Shown here: piece after piece, positions 37,821 to 50,830 of the stretch
Layout: the number at the start of each line of letters is the position of its first letter
How positions within the stretch are numbered: the stretch's first letter is position 1
Notes under the pieces: generated by a model
The model's database searches: none
Seen by the model: only the letters and a program-made list of their open reading frames with translations
What the model was told of the DNA's origin: nothing
Made by a program: the position numbers and the translations under genes
Assembly (NCBI GenBank): GCA_018697195.1
Contig: JAGMWU010000039.1
Coordinates: forward strand, 449,817-513,816
DNA: 64,000 bases
Direction: 5' to 3'
DNA from: Certhia americana
Lineage: Eukaryota; Chordata; Aves; Passeriformes; Certhiidae

Positions 37821-39277
37821 TGACACTGAGTCAGGCACCGACACTGTATCACACTACAGGCAGGACAGTAATATCTTTAATAATGACACTTATTGCTTCC
37901 TCTCCCTCTCATTCTTTTGCAGTCCAGCTGAAATCAGGAACAAATTGAACACTGCCAAGTTTCTCCTTGGTATTTAAACAGCTCTCTGCTTTTACAGAAA
38001 ATATAAACCATTTGGAGAAATCACCTTCACACACATCGTTTTGTTTTGTTTTTTCCCCGGGCAAAATTACTTTCAATTTTGACCCAGGTTACAAAGGAAG
38101 AACTTTTTTTTTTTTTTATTTTCTTCTTTATGCTAAACTTGCTTATCATGAAATATTTACAGCAGCACCTGTGCTAAGAGGTGAGCCTCATCTGGCCACT
38201 TCTATGCTTACTACGAATTCTTTTTACAGAGATCTCATTGGACAGCACATTCAAAACAAGGAACATCTCTGGGAAATTTTGCATTTAGCTCTCTTGCCTT
38301 CTGTTTCATAAAACCAAGACTGATGCCTGTTAAGTGTCTTCTCTTCTGTTATTAGTAGAATGTATCTGGATTTTCTGTTTACCTTTTAAAATCAAGCAGC
38401 TTTTCATCAGCACGTATTTCACTGGAATTTTTGAGTTTAAAATTAATAAAATTCACACACACTTATTTAGGCATACCTCCTAAATCTTTAGCATGCAAAG
38501 ACGGCTATGTGCTTTTTTGGTCACTTTCCTCTCTTTTTTATTCTAGATGACTCATGTAGCTGTGAACTTAATTGGCATCACTTAAAGTAGTTTGGGAAAT
38601 TTCATACTGCTGAATGTGAATGTGTTACTATGTATCTGAGTTCAAAATAAATTCCACATTTGGGCCAAGGAAATAAACCACACAAGATTTCAACCTGTTC
38701 TTAGAGAGTAAGAAAAAGAACATTCTCGACTTTACTAAGTACAAACAGATTCCCTTCCCTGCGACCCCTTGCTGTAGCTCAAATAATACTGACACAACAG
38801 TAACTTCTGCCCAGTTAGCCACAAGATAACTAAACTCTGTTTCTCCATGAAATATTCTGCTCATTAAGAAGATGTATAAGAGAAATAGAATTATGTGCCA
38901 TGCTGTTACTAAAGCAGAAAAGCATGGCTGTGGATTAGAATCAGCAATATGTCATTTTACTTTTTTCTTTAGCATTTTCCATCAGGGAAGTGTTTGCCTT
39001 TGTCTGGAACTCACAAGGCAAAGAAACAGAAAACATCGCTAGCCTTCCTCAAGTGAAAAACATTGTTAACAGGGATATATGGAAAGTGTCTTTACGATTT
39101 CACAGACAACATTCCTGCAAATACAAACTCTTACAACCTGGGACATGATCCTGGGAGTATGTTGGGCTATGTGTAACTACTGTTCTGTGTGTACTTAAGT
39201 CACAACAACAGAAAGCATTCAGACCTTCAAAAGCCATTTGATCTGATTTGGGGCAAATACACAATACAGAGATAGGG
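37821..39277. other. Unique non-coding DNA
   Basis: A T run lies at 38104-38117. Nothing else is recognised. Confidence 0.5.
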
Positions 39278-39297
39278 GTGTGTGTGTGTGTGTGTGT
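39278..39297. repeat. (GT)10 microsatellite
   Basis: Ten perfect GT dinucleotides, preceded by GGG. Confidence 0.97.
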
Positions 39298-40191
39298 GGA
39301 ACTTACGTACTGATGGCACACTTCACAGGCCAGAACTTCCTTAGCTGGAGGACTGTAAACTTGCCAGAGGAAGCACAGAAAATAAACAACCAGCATCCAT
39401 CTCTAAGGTGTAATCATTGTATTTTAATCAAACAGGTAACATCAACCTTTCAAGCGCTGCATATCATTTTCATTACTGCATTATTACCAATGGCAGGGAA
39501 GCCACAAAAATTAGAGAATGAGTATCATGAATTTAGAACACTAAATGACTACACTGTTAGCTAAGACCTCAAAAGTGTGTTTTAAATACAAACACACTGC
39601 TGCCAGCAACAGATTCATCTTACTACTAAAATCAAAGGTGTTCCATACATCTAGAATGCCCTTAAGTTTGTATTTGCTCCTTTTATTACAAGAAATAACA
39701 CACAGAGAAAATGCAGTGCTGTCTATCTATCAAAGTCCCACAAGAGTTCAAGCTAATACCCATCTGTGTTTGTGATTTTTAACCTGTAACATGTGAGCAA
39801 ATTGGAACCCGCCTAGGAATAACCTGATCTACCTTATTTGCATGGGAACTTCCTTTTGCCAGTGGAAAACTGTACAAAAGACCTTGATCCCTCTCATTTG
39901 CATTCAAGTAACTAGCCAGGTTGTGAAAACATGCTCCTAAATATTTAAAGTTCCTGAGTACACACAGAGCTTGTTGCAGGAAGAACATGAACCTTAATGG
40001 CTACGGGAGGCAAAAAATATGACTTAACACCTTGAAAGACAGTTTGCATATCTTGAATTTTTCAATTCCATAATAACCTTTGGTTTTGCATACATGTACC
40101 CACAGTGCATAGCAGGGGCACGCATGATCTAGTGAGGCTTTGTGGTATACATATTAGGATAGAACTGGTCCAAAATATTTTAAATTACTGC
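39298..40191. other. Unique non-coding DNA
   Basis: No feature is recognised. Confidence 0.45.

Positions 40192-40230
<39 letters not shown>
40192..40230. repeat. (TAT)13 trinucleotide microsatellite
   Basis: Thirteen perfect TAT units (39 nt). A complementary (TAA)n repeat of similar length lies 5 kb downstream. Confidence 0.97.
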
Positions 40231-40231
<1 letters not shown>

Positions 40232-43200
40232 TGCATTTACTTGTTTTATAGTACAGAGTTTTAACTGGGCTGCAAGGTTGTGGAAGCATGACTCATCTCC
40301 TATCCTAGCCAGTCCTCCTTAAATCATTTATTCAATGCCCTGATGTTAGCAATTCTTTACATGTATTTGAACTCCAACAATTAGACAAAGAATGTTAGAT
40401 TAGGGACACAACTAAGGAAAAGCTATTAAACAGGCCTTTGTTTTAAGACAGTGAAGGTAAAAGCATTCCTCAATGCAATAAAAAGTGAGTATTTACATGC
40501 TATGCCCTAATTAAGATTTTTTTTTTCTGTAATTCTACTGGCTGTCCTGGAAGAGCCATAAACATTTAGCAAAATAATCTCAATTTATACTGCTTTGTTC
40601 TATGCCTTCAAGTACCGTACATGGCTGTACTCCAGATCAAGTAGTTGTCCTCAAATGCCTTCCAAAGAGCCCTGCCAGATTCTGTGGTTCAGAAGTAATT
40701 TAAAGGCAGAAAGCTGTAGCAAATGAGACCTAGTGGAAAACAGAGAATGCTTTACTTCATCCTAACTGTTTGCAGAACAGAAACGGAAAACTACAGAAAG
40801 AAAGGAAAAAAGACAAGGAAGTGCCAAAATGCCATGTTTCTCTCTGAGGACGAAGGTTATGACTCACCAACATCATGACATGGCATGTGCAAGTGCATTT
40901 TAACATTTGAGAAATTTATAATTAAGGAAAAAAAAAACCCCAAAAAACCCCACAAACCAGAAGAATATTGTCCTTGTGGAACCACATCTTTGTTTTTAAA
41001 GAGCTTTTGTCCACTTTTCTTTTTCCCCTTTCTTATTTTTGGTGTGTTATTCTACACTTTCAATCACCTGCACTGAATCAACTAATTCCTCCTAGTTAGA
41101 GCAGGGACCATCAACCACTGGCCATTAAACACAGCCAACTGTTCATAACTCCAGCAGATGGTTCTCTTCTGCTGGACAACAGGAACTTTATGGTCCTTTT
41201 CCTGATTTCTCTCAAGAGAGACGGAAATTCTTTATTTAGAAAGCAATCACTCCTGCAATATAGTCCTGTCCCCTATGCAGCTTATTTCCAGCTAGCCACA
41301 CTGCTCTCCCACCCCCCCTCCCCAAGAACACTGGAAAGCATCAAATAGAGATGAGCTGACAGCAGACCTGAGCTGAAGCCATCAGATGCCACAGGAAGTC
41401 CTCACATCTGTGTGTTTATCCTGGGCTTTTCTGCTTAAGCTTGATCAACAGCACAGGCAAACCATGGTGTGTATTCCCACACTGGTTCTCATGGCACTGA
41501 TGGGGTGCCCATGGATGCTGTGAAGGACATCAGCTTCCAGAGGAACCTTGAGAGGGAAAATTCCCACGGAAATTAATATCCCTTTTCTGGATTGCAGAAC
41601 ATCTTAAAAGAGGGGCCTTAAAAACCATCCAAAAAACTTTAAAAAGGGGAAGAAAAATCAAGAAACCCAAAGGCAGTTCAGAAGGTATAATATTTATATT
41701 ATTTATGACCACTGGATTACTTGACTTTCCTTGGATTCCTGGAAGGTTTTTCCTACATTCCTGTATGGCAGCACACAAAAGAAGAAATCCTTGTGGTGAG
41801 GGAGTCTCCCTTCAAAACTCTCAGCTCAAAGGAAGGTGGCTTCCAAAGTCCATTCACGTTAAGTCCATGACACACAAAATCCTTTTGTCAGTCCTGGGCT
41901 GTTCGCAGGACTGGAGATCAAGATTGCTGTGGTGAGGGTTTATCCCACAGCAGCATCCAGAGACCTTCCTTCTACTGGGACCAAAGCTCTGTCACACCCA
42001 CATCTGTGTTTCATCCCATGTGCTCCCACCCCAGGAGGGCCATAGACTTCGTTCTTTTATTCCTTGAAACTTTCAATTACAACCATTAAGGACTCAAACT
42101 GATTTTTTTTTTTTTTTTCACAGAATGCTTAAACACATTTTTTCTCAACTTTCCCAAAATAATTCCTTTCTTGGGATGAATGCAAGCATCACAGTTTTCA
42201 AACTGAAAAGAATTCATATGGCAAAGTAGAGAGAAAAACAGTTACAAAGCTATTAAAAATACAGTTGAACTACAGCATATGCTACAAACACACCACACAT
42301 ACATTTTAGACAGAACTTAGAAACAAATTTTAATGTAGCAAAGCTATTTCTGCTTGCCAAATGAAACTTTAGTAGGATACTTTTTTACAACTTCTCATGA
42401 CACAGTTTTTTGAGGATAGCTGTGAATCACTGCTTAGTCAAAGTTCTGGTGTAACATGCCCAGTTTGTGAGAATGTACTGTTTTGTTTTTAATACAAAAC
42501 AGTTTTACATATTGCAATTTCAACTATAGACATAAACTCTTCAAAACAGTAACTTTATGTTCAAATAAAACAGGTGCACCAAAGTGTAATGTTTCCAGTT
42601 ATTTATTTCACTGCTGAATTTTCTGTAGTTTGCTAAACCTTCTGTAAGCTTTTAGGCAATTAAGTATCTGTTACATCATTTCTATCTGCTCATTCATGGA
42701 AGAAGCTTGCAATCTCTCTGGAGAGAGTAATCAAAATGCTTACAGAATTATTTTCTACGGGATGACAAAGATGGTGGATCTGGAGGCTAATGGTTGAAAG
42801 GCACCAGCTGGCAAGACCAGTAGGCTGATGAACTCCTGCAGCTGAAAATTCTAGGATGCAAAGTAATTTTCAAAGCTGGTGCAGGCTACTTCAGTAATTC
42901 TCAGTCCTGGACTTAGAGCGGTATTTTAACTCCACTGCTCCTTCACGTACACAGATGGTTCTGTCCAGGAGCAAGGTGTGCCCTACTTTCACCATTCTCA
43001 GTCTTCAAGAAGACAACTACCAAAGCCTAACAGTTGGCTAGCACTGATCAAAGACGCTGAGAGGCAGAAGAAACGTATTTTTAAGAAAATGTGGAAAGAA
43101 AAGTTCAGCTCACTAAGATCCTTCTCAACCTTATTGTGAGCCCTGTTCCCAGATCTGCCGGGGTTAAGGGAGAAAAAGCCAGCTCCCTCTGCGAAACTGG

Positions 43201-45223
43201 GGCTCTTCTGTCCCAGCTTCTGCCTGAAAGGCTCTTAAAGAGGAGGGGAGGCAAAAACATTTCCACAACAGTCAATTATTCAGTAGCCTGAAACACAAGG
43301 GTGTGTGGAAAGAGGAAAGATCTACAGCTTAACTGGGCTGAAAAGGGGGCTGTGAGAGAAGTAAGTTACTGAGATGTTGAAAAGTGCAGAAATAAACTAA
43401 AATACCTAAAGACACAACTCAAATTTGCCTAGGGATTACACAATCATGTATTTCCAAGAGTAAGTGCCAAAGAAGCATTTTATTTAACTATGATTCTTTT
43501 CCATATTACCATATGAAAGCAATTGGTACTTCTAAACTACGTGACAGAGATCATAATTTAACAGACGACCACAGGAAATACAGTGTCGGCAGCAAACATG
43601 ATTAGTCTGTAGATATTTGCACTGAGACCAAACTCCACTGTTAAGACATTTTAGTTCTGTATTCTAATGTTATACAGACAGCCCTCTCACAAAGCCACAA
43701 AGAAGACTTCTGAGAAAAGGAACATGTCTGCTCGTCCTTGTATAAAACACACCACAGAAATACATTCATTTTTCTATTGAAAATAAAATGAAATAAACCA
43801 GTCTTCCTGAAAACCCCACAAAAATTCTTAATTGGACAGCTCTTATTAGAATACATCTCTCAAAGGGAGGAGTCCACTGAACAGTACAAGTCTTTAGTGT
43901 TTTAATCTTGCCACAGTAATTTTCTCTTTAAAGGGTTTATTTTTAAAATATGCATCAACAGACTTTTAGCAACAGAAAAAAAAAGAAATCCAAAAGCAAT
44001 GTAGAAACAACACTGTAACTGTTATTACTGTTTGTGAAATCCATCTAGTTTTTTGCTCATGTTGTGTTATAGGCAATTGTTTTCTGGCCAGCTGTGCCTT
44101 TATTGGCAGAAAGACTAATGGAGGGGTGCAGGTCCCCTTGTTGTAGTGCTGCCCAAACACACAGCTGCCAACAGATGCACAGCATCCTCCTGGGGTCCCC
44201 CCTCCTGGGATGCCTTCACCTCCTGCATCAATGCAAAAAGCACTTCATGTCATAAGGATTTTGGTAAATGTAACCTTTTGAAAAAAAATACCCTTTCCTA
44301 CATAAAGCACAAGTAGCATATATTAGCATTTTTTACAATGAATACCTTTGCTTTATTAAAAAATCCCAGCAAGGTAGGTCTTTAAGACACTCAAAAGTGG
44401 TGGTGAAAACCAGGAAAATACCTGGTCAATTCTGACAGCTTTTAAAATTAATTTTATTCAGTTAAGCACTTTTCTTAACGCACTGCAAATGCTGTGAATG
44501 CAATGCCACTCTGCAAAACAATGGTGTGGAAATCTTGCATTCTACCCAGTGTGTGTGATTTTCAGTACTCTATAATTCTTGACCACGCTTGTGGCTGAAG
44601 TACACACACACTTAAAATGTTTATGAAGTTAATCACTTCAAGCCTAACCTACCCAGTCAGGTAGCACTGCTAACTAAAAACATCATCATGACACACAAAC
44701 AACCTCTTCAAAGTGTGACAGCGGAGTTTTATTTGGTACAAATGCTACAAATACACACAGACAACAGGCACCTTATTCATCAGTGGGCATGAACACAAAA
44801 ATGCCAACCCCCAAAAAACAACAAAAAAAGGCCACTTCTTTATACTGTGGCTTATCAAACAAAAAGCAAATAGAGCAAGTATTGTTTCTATGTGGTGAGA
44901 TCTTCCACACTGTGACCATGTGCAGGGAAATTCCATTAGAACAGTTTGCCACAAACTCCCTGACACACAAGGAAAATGGCATCAGCAGTGAAGATACACT
45001 TTGAGAGACATCTACAGCAAATCTATGCAGCTGGTTGAAATGGTGGAAGGTCATCATCTATCTTCTAATTAATTTATAATGTACTACTCCTCCTTGCTCT
45101 TCAAAAATATCATTTAATAAATGCAGAAGCTCTAGCTAAACAACATGGGGATGTTTATCTGTAATATTATCTTAATAGTAACAATAATAATAATGTTAAT
45201 AAGAACAAAAACAACAACAAACC
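40231..45223. other. Unique non-coding DNA
   Basis: It contains an A/C tract at about 40928-40955, a C run near 41310-41322 and a T run at 42103-42118. A 66-codon + frame at 43091-43291 and opposed 73- and 94-codon frames near 44.8-45.0 kb are unrecognised. No repeat family was identified. Confidence 0.5.

Positions 45224-45264
<41 letters not shown>
45224..45264. repeat. (TAA)n trinucleotide microsatellite
   Basis: About 13.7 perfect TAA units (41 nt), preceded from 45181 by imperfect AAT and AAC units and followed by CAATAAC units. It is a compound A-rich trinucleotide repeat. Confidence 0.97.
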
Positions 45265-46059
45265 GCAATAACAACAGGCAGTTGTTATAACAATAAGCAG
45301 TAATATCATATTCTCACATTAAATATTATTAACTTTTCATTAATAGCTTAACCACCTGATTCTCTAAATTTTAAAATGTATTTATCAAATTCATTGACAC
45401 AAATGTAAATAATACTTGTCTCAAGGGCCTCTAATGTGGTAATTCTTCTAATCACTCAGTACAGATGCTAACAATAAAATCTGAATGGATTAGCACATCA
45501 GTACAAAACTCTACAAGGCTTTTTCAAACACTGTTTCCACTTTGATTTCATTGTATGATTGATAAAACATTGCTATCTGTACAGCACATCTCCTTTGAAA
45601 TCCAACAAAAATAACACTGCAGTTTTGGTAAGCTACTTTTGAAGTTCACTCAGATTAATAATATTACAAGTTAACACTGCATGTTTATTTATATTTCTAT
45701 GCTGCCAGGGAAGTATATTTAAATATTGCCTCAGAAACAGCTTACAATATGCAGTGCCTGCTGCAAACCAAACTCATTTGCAGAGCATTGATGTGGCAGA
45801 CTGGAAACCACAAAACCACATTTGTTATTACTTATCAGTGCTGTTTTCCCAACACTCTGTATAAATTAATAGGTGAAAGTCTTCAGAAAAGCAACAAGAA
45901 ACTGGCATTTATCTTTTTTTGTAACAGGAATATTGATTCTCAGATGCTACAATAGCCTAACGTTTCTAGTAAGGGCAGGGATGAACTCTGGCACTCCGTA
46001 AAGCACAACCTTTAAAGGAAGATCCTAATCCCACAGTCTGTTTCAGGCAGGCAGAATCA
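45265..46059. other. Unique AT-rich DNA
   Basis: AT-rich with scattered ATTA words and no simple repeat. It could include conserved non-coding sequence, but nothing specific can be shown. Confidence 0.35.
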
Positions 46060-46150
46060 CGCAACTGCACTGAGAGCCATTAATTTAATTAGAACTATTC
46101 ATATGCTTAAAGTTAAAAATGTGTTTAATTACATGCTGAATTAAGCCCAG
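46060..46150. promoter_or_regulatory. Homeodomain-site cluster, possible enhancer
   Basis: GCCATTAATTTAATTAGAAC, TATTCATATGCTTAAAG, GTGTTTAATTACATGC and TGAATTAAGC follow within 70 bp. Five TAAT/ATTA-type cores plus a CATATG E-box/POU-like word sit in a repeat-free segment. This is inference from motif density. Confidence 0.28.
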
Positions 46151-48827
46151 ACTGGGGTAAACTATGCCTCAAACCCTTCAGTAACTTGTGCTTTCCCAAG
46201 TAAATTTATGTTGTTGTTACAAAAATACATTTCACATGGAGAGAGATTAACCTAGCCCATCTCCCAAAACAAGGCCAAACAGTTCAAGAGGTACAAGGCC
46301 TGACACTGATCCCTGCTAAAAGTAAAATATGTAACAAATATTGGTTGGAAAGTTTAATGTGCTTTTACGTGGCCTCTAGGGCTGGATTTTAAAGTTTTTT
46401 CAGTACCTTAAAATGCATATATAGGGAATAAAAGTCTAAGTGAGCTAGAGACCTAACCACTCATAATCCCATCTACTTTGCTTATGTACCTTAAAAATTT
46501 TGACCCGGACTGTTGTCATCTGCAGGTGTCCGAATACCTCGAAAACCTAGATCCTAAGAGTCCATCCTTGGATACAACTGCAATAAAGCCTGCTGCTGTA
46601 TCAACACAAAGGTGAAGACCTGCCTGAGGTATGAGAACAACATAATCCTTAAGACATTAACAAATGCAGGATAGCATTAAGTTCATCCTTTTTTTTTTTT
46701 TTTTTTTTTTCTCTCGTTAATTCTGATGGCCACATATGTGAAGAACGATTTTTTCACATGCTAACAAAAGTAATACTAGCACAGGGCCATGAATACTTTT
46801 TTTCTAATAGATACTTTAAAAGTACCTAATGGATACATTCTAATGCCTGGACAGAAGAGGGAACTGTCCTACCTGAGATCAGCTCATCAGACAAGCCCAG
46901 TAAAACAAACCAGTGAGCAGAACTAATTGCCTGCTCTTTCCATGAACATTGGGCTCCTGCTGCATCTTGGGCTCTTGCAACAGGAGACCACATTGGGACA
47001 GAGACCACTTCTCCTTTGTAGCTTTTGGTTTGTAGAATAAGGAATGGCTACTAATTCCCTTGGATTCCCACGGATGGAGCTGCTCCATCCACAAGTAGTC
47101 CACTTGTGCAACCAATATACACCAGGGGATTATTTAACTTCTTGCTTTGGTACAGCTCTCTGTATTTTATTACAAATGCATTACCTTTGCAGGCTCCAGA
47201 ATGAGAATTCTTTCAGGTGAGTGAGACCTCAACATCTCTGGGAGCTTCTCCCCCTCTGGTACAACAGCTGGGAGGCTCCTACTAAATGTGGTGTGGCAGC
47301 TGCTAACACATTAAATGCAGGAAAACTCCTTGTGGTGGCTTGATTTTCTGTGTTCCCTGCAGCTGCTAAGTTAGAGACACAGAGTGTAAAGAATTACCAT
47401 CTCCAGAAATTAAATGCAAAGAAATAAAGGAAAAATAACCCATGTTTCAATATATAGCATTAGTATCAGGGCTTCAAGAATACTACTCTGAACACACATC
47501 TTCCAGCATTTGTAACGATGTTACTTTTTTGTCTAAATAGAAAAGAACTAATCCAAAAGTCAACAAATTGACCTACTGCAACACAGCCTCCTTCTCATTA
47601 TTATTAATCTAATATATTGCCATATAACCCAGAATTAAAATATTTGAAACATTTCATAAAATTAGTTTATTAATCAACCATTTGTTCCATTGTCTCCCTT
47701 AATCATGGAAAATAAATTACGAATGTGATTTTTGTATCCAGGTTTTAATCCTTGAGGTCTGTGCTTCACAGAATGGCAAAAGAGTTATTTAGCGTGTTCT
47801 TCCCTATCTGCTATTAAAACAGTGGCATCATGTTCTGCCACTAAACCACAAATGTAATTATGAGGTGGAATTTCTTGGCCCTGTTCCAATATTTAAACGA
47901 ATAGTTAACAATGGACTTAAGGAAATGCAGCTAACCCCTCCCCCCTCAAGCCCACAAAAACCCCCAAACTTTACTAGTGGTTCTACATCATATCCCATGG
48001 GATTAGACACAGGAAACAGCATGAAAAAAGAAAATACTCCAGTATTTATCTTCCATTTTGAGAAGTACACTAGAAATACTAGCCAGCAAAGCAGCAGTAT
48101 CTGTATGCCTACATATACCTGGGGACCAAATGACATGAAAACATTACTCTGTTGGTATTTTATCTCCATGGTTTTTTTGCAAGTGGAGTATTTAATGCCG
48201 CCATAAAACACAATTAGTGGCTTTCTACCTCTTTATATTGCCAAGTAAGTTTTAAGAAGAGCTCCTAAGAAGCCAATCCTCCAAAAAATGTGTGTCTTCT
48301 TCAAAAAGTTAAGAAAGATGAATAACTAGTAAGCTTACTTACGGGTTTGTTGTATTTTGAAGACTGACCTCCATTTTTTTCCTCCAATGAGTTTAGATAT
48401 GACTTAACAGCTGGGGCTCAGACCCTGGCTGAAGACTGCTCTAATTCTGCCAAAAAGTTCTCATGTGGAAGCATATTGAGCTTTTATGTATTTCATCAGT
48501 CAGTAAGGGTGAATATGACTTGAAAGAGACAAGATTCGGCTACAGGGCAACACCAGAACTCAAAACAAAACAATATACCCTGAAACTTCTCATGCAACCC
48601 ACGAAGCTGGTTGGTCCTTCATTTTTTCAAAATATTTATTTCAACTTTAGCTCTTTCCATGAAAAAATTAATTCAGCCTCCAAGTATATCCTAAGCTCCC
48701 TCTGCTATGTGAAGGGGGAAAAAAAAGAAGTTGGATTCTGTTAAAAAGCTTTTACCGAAGTGATAAGGAGCAAAGATGCATTTTTATTCCGATGAAGTTC
48801 AAGATTAACTTTCAGTTATTTTTTTCT
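46151..48827. other. Unique non-coding DNA
   Basis: A poly-T run lies at 46689-46710. At 47858-48211 both strands carry open frames of over 110 codons across the same bases. Neither is recognised, and this indicates chance openness. The segment around 47600-47720 is AT-rich with ATTAATC words. Confidence 0.45.
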
Positions 48828-48871
48828 CATATCAAAGGGTATTTTTATTCATATCAAAGGGTATCTTTATT
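48828..48871. repeat. 22-bp direct tandem duplication
   Basis: The unit beginning CATATCAAAGGGTAT and ending TTTATT occurs twice in immediate succession with one mismatch (T versus C at unit position 16). It is a local duplication rather than a mobile element. Confidence 0.93.
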
Positions 48872-50639
48872 ATATAAAGAGCATTACAAACTAACATTTT
48901 ATCCATAATCTCATTAACCCTTATGTGATGTTCTTTTCTTGGTAAATACTTTCATTGTTCCTACATTCACTGTTAAGCACTTCTAAGGGAAAATGTTATA
49001 TTAGCAACTGCAGTACAATGACTCAGATAGTATGTTTTTGTCTCTTCTGGTAAAAGGGGGATGTTTGGCAAATGGAGAATGCAAATATTTTCTTAGTTTA
49101 CCCAAATAGCAATATTTCCTACCATTTCAACTGTGTGCTTTCTTTATACGTTTGCAATTTATACTTTTAAATATAATATTCAGTGAAATAAAGAATGGGT
49201 ATTAGAAACTACACAAAAGCATTCCATTAGAAAGATCAACATTTCAGTAAGTACTATGAACTTTTTCTTGTAAAATTCATTTGATCTTCCCCTGAAATCA
49301 AAACATTACAAATGCTACTTGAAAGTTTTAAGGTATCTTTTACATACATAGCAGTATCACATCTTCTATTCTCCCTTTACTTGACAAATACAACTGTTTA
49401 TTTGCTACTCTTAAATGCATTACTGTTTTAAATCGTTTGAAATTTTATATCATCTGAAATGTGTCTATCTTTTATTTATGAAATTATTTAGATTACTATA
49501 AAATATACATGTATAAGGACAGACACAACAAAAACAAACCAAGTGGCACCTAGGAGTACTCAAAATATTTCTTTTTTTTATTTCAAGACAAAATTGAGCT
49601 CCTAATTGATCCCTGTAAATGAAATAGGAAGTGAATGTGTGAAGTATAATAAACTGATGAATAAAATCAAAGGCCCTTATGGTCAGTAACAAAATTTCCA
49701 TTTGTGGGGGATATCACTATGATAGCAGAAGCACCATTTTTCATCATTGAGATTTATATCTGAATTAAGCAGAGCAAATCTAAAAACACTTTTAAGGAAC
49801 TTTCAATGACCTATAAGAGAAGAGAATCCAGGAGTAAATACAAATCCTTGGAACATAAATATGAATAGTATATGTTTAAAGACTCAAACTCTGTTATTTA
49901 AAGGAGGGTGCTGATAAGCTTTATTTCTACTGGCTATTACCTGGTTCAGACATTTTTTAGCACTTCAGTGCTCCTTCTCTGCACTGGCAAATCTTTCTTG
50001 ACTGAGTATTTATTGGGACTGTGAGTTACAGACTAATGTAAGCGGAATATTTGGATAATTAAATGGAAAATGGCCTTTATAAATATTTGGAAAAATAATT
50101 TTTCCCCCATAAAATCATGAAAATTATTTTATTATATCAAGTGTATATTAATATGGAGCAGACAGGGAATTGTGGAAAAACTTCCATTTTTCTCTGCAAA
50201 AGAAGAGCTTCCCTCTCAGAGGCTTTCTCTGTTGACAAGACAAAACTCCCTCAGGCAGGCAGGTCATCTTTCTCCTCTAGCCAGAAACAGAAAATATAAG
50301 ACTGAGAGAGACCTTTCAAGTAACTAAGCCCAGTTCCCTGCTACTAGAAGTAACCCTGTTCTGCCACCCCTTTTATAAAATCTGATAAAAGTCCATTGTG
50401 AAAATTATAAAGCTTTCTGTCCCTCTGCCTATCAAAGGGCTACATTAAAACCTCAGCAGCTACAAGCCAAGAGGCAAACTTTAGCACTTGCATTATGCCA
50501 TAATCATTCCCACCCCTGGTACTGAGATGTAGGAAGAGAAATCACAGTTCTTCATCCAAGAGCTGCATAACTGCCTTATGGCTGGTTCCTGTGCCCGATG
50601 CACTGACTGTATTACAAGAAATTAGGCCTCTCACACTGT
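48872..50639. other. Unique AT-rich DNA
   Basis: No exon or repeat family was recognised. The segment near 50298-50370 weakly resembles a degraded interspersed repeat but cannot be assigned. Confidence 0.45.
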
Positions 50640-50830
50640 TAAATTTTTATATAATTGTAAATAATTACAGAAACTTAATCAGTCAGAAGCACAAGCAGCG
50701 TAACGAGAGAATTACTCCACCCTTGCATCTCTCAATTAATCAGGAGTATGTCTAGGTGACTACAAAGGGCAGGCTAAACTCATCTGCTAATTTAGCTAAA
50801 ACAAATATAAGTAGCATATGTGTAAGGAGG
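50640..50830. promoter_or_regulatory. AT-rich block resembling a conserved element
   Basis: It includes TATAATTGTAAATAATTACA, CTTAATCAGTCAG, GCGTAACGAGAGAATTACTC, TCTCAATTAATCAGGAG and CTGCTAATTTAGCTAAAAC. It is repeat-free with many homeodomain-like cores and a CTAATTTAGC half-palindrome. The function is inferred. Confidence 0.27.

Noticed and set aside
47858..48211. Opposed 113- and 117-codon open frames on both strands
   Set aside because: Both strands are open over the same bases with no domain or splice support, which indicates chance.
50298..50370. Possible degraded CR1 3' end (GACCTTTCAAGTAACTAAGC)
   Set aside because: Only a few words resemble the family and the order is not maintained.
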